Shown one piece after another: positions 5,295 through 6,024 of a stretch of DNA of 6,024 bases. The notes under the pieces were generated by a model, which had not been told where the DNA came from, did not search any database, and saw nothing but the letters and a program-made list of their open reading frames with translations. Made by a program: the position numbers and the translations under genes. Location of the stretch: assembly GCA_904501945.1 (NCBI GenBank), contig CAJGCU010000116.1, positions 1 through 6,024 of the forward strand. Direction: 5' to 3'. The stretch's first letter is position 1, and each line of letters starts with the position of its first letter. The stretch is from an uncultured Bacteroidaceae bacterium (GTDB taxonomy: Bacteria; Bacteroidota; Bacteroidia; Bacteroidales; Bacteroidaceae).

Positions 5295-6024
5295 TTATCG
5301 GAACCAAATACCTGTTAGTACTAAAAAAAGGATCAGGGCTAATGCAACGATTGAAAAGACATTTTTCTTTAGGGCTTTCTCTATTGGCTTGGAGATAGTC
5401 CATAAGTTTTTCCCGTTTTTTTTGAAGAGGAGAATTAACAGATTAGGAAAAAAGGAAACGAAGAGTGCAATAACTCCATCTTTATAGTTTTTCAAGGATC
5501 TGTATGTGGCAGCATAGCCTAAGATGCTATAAGCTAGCAAGAATCTGAATATAGAAAGGGCATCGGTATTTTTTTCATTTGATAAAAAAAGAGAAAAAAG
5601 GAGGATAAAGAAAATACTCACTGCAGAGATGCTGTGCTGTAGAATAAGCAATGTGTTGACAAACCAATGCCTTTGGGCTGCGCTCTCGTGAAACGCTCTC
5701 AGTTCATTGGTTATGAACCTTATTACAAGCGGGTCTGTAGTTTTAATTGGCGTGTTTGGTTTCTCTTCCGCTTCTTCTTTCTTTTCAGGAATGTTCAGCC
5801 AAGACCGCAGGTCTGCATAAAGGTGTTCCAGCTTGGTGGCGTCAGAGGCGTCTGTCTCCTGCTGCTGAGGGAACATGAACTTGAACCAGTCGGACAAAGG
5901 GGCGTTGTCTAAGCTGATGAATACTATGCGTTTTCTTTTTGCCAAAGCATAATTGACCTCTCTGATGGTCCAGTCGGTGCTGTGGTTGGTGATGTTGTTG
6001 TGCTCCTTTGAGCGCATAAAAAGG
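5295..6024 (-). CDS. TIR-domain protein with four predicted transmembrane segments (5' end outside window)
   Basis: The frame stays open to the window edge (Leu-Phe precede the first in-window Met at 6017), and that Met lies inside a TIR fold, so the real start is upstream. Numbering from this Met, residues 14-26 hold the helix with W16-T-I-R-E20, a WxxxE motif matching the putative catalytic Glu of TIR NADases. Residues 30-36 (RIVFISL) are the next core strand, and about 41-75 resemble the end of a TIR unit (SDWFKF, then LYADLRSWL). A charged linker follows (about 77-95), then hydrophobic segments at about 119-146, 155-172, 181-198 and 220-238. The product should be an inner-membrane protein with a cytosolic TIR. 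NAD hydrolysis or signalling is family knowledge, not shown here. The membrane part is visibly more AT-rich than the TIR part. The next gene starts 64 bp downstream on the same strand, so co-transcription is plausible. Box 1 of the TIR is not in the window. Confidence 0.85.
   Translation of the reverse strand, partial: LFMRSKEHNNITNHSTDWTIREVNYALAKRKRIVFISLDNAPLSDWFKFMFPQQQETDASDATKLEHLYADLRSWLNIPEKKEEAEEKPNTPIKTTDPLVIRFITNELRAFHESAAQRHWFVNTLLILQHSISAVSIFFILLFSLFLSNEKNTDALSIFRFLLAYSILGYAATYRSLKNYKDGVIALFVSFFPNLLILLFKKNGKNLWTISKPIEKALKKNVFSIVALALILFLVLTGIWFR

Overview
The window looks like a Bacteroidota chromosome segment, most likely from a gut or oral Bacteroidales (Bacteroides/Prevotella type). 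Reasons: the TIR domains resemble forms common in that group, the start codons are preceded by A-rich sequence with no Shine-Dalgarno, and one promoter candidate fits the TAnnTTTG -7 pattern. The genus is inference. No rRNA, tRNA, CRISPR array, transposase or integrase is visible.

Layout: every gene I support lies on the minus strand, so transcription runs from high to low coordinates. (1) 6024-5295: 5'-truncated gene for a TIR-domain protein with four predicted membrane segments. (2) 5230-3971: TIR, charged coiled coil, one membrane helix and an AT-rich low-complexity tail. (3) 3771-2389: soluble TIR protein with a complete seven-repeat WD40 propeller. (4) 2261-1: TIR, one membrane helix, a GC-rich juxtamembrane region and an array of 32-residue repeats that runs off the left edge. 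Gene 4 is an unbroken 753-codon frame and the largest gene here. The gaps are 64, 199 and 127 bp and no stretch over 300 bp lacks a gene.

The theme is a tandem cluster of four TIR proteins. Each has a TIR at or near the N-terminus joined to a different C-terminal module: polytopic membrane anchor, coiled coil plus periplasmic tail, WD40 propeller, or periplasmic repeat array. The putative catalytic glutamate position of TIR NADases is occupied in all four. By analogy with bacterial TIR NADases this could be a set of sensors with a common NAD-directed output, for example in phage defence or envelope sensing. Nothing in the sequence proves enzymatic activity or a joint system.

The locus shows signs of modular reshuffling. 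A 32-nt near-identical relic of the 3' end of a WD40 gene sits just downstream of gene 2, whose C-terminal half is unusually AT-rich, which suggests that a propeller was replaced. Gene 4 has an internal GC-rich block whose end coincides with the start of the canonical repeats. The WD40 blades are close to identical in places at the DNA level, as expected for recent duplication or gene conversion.
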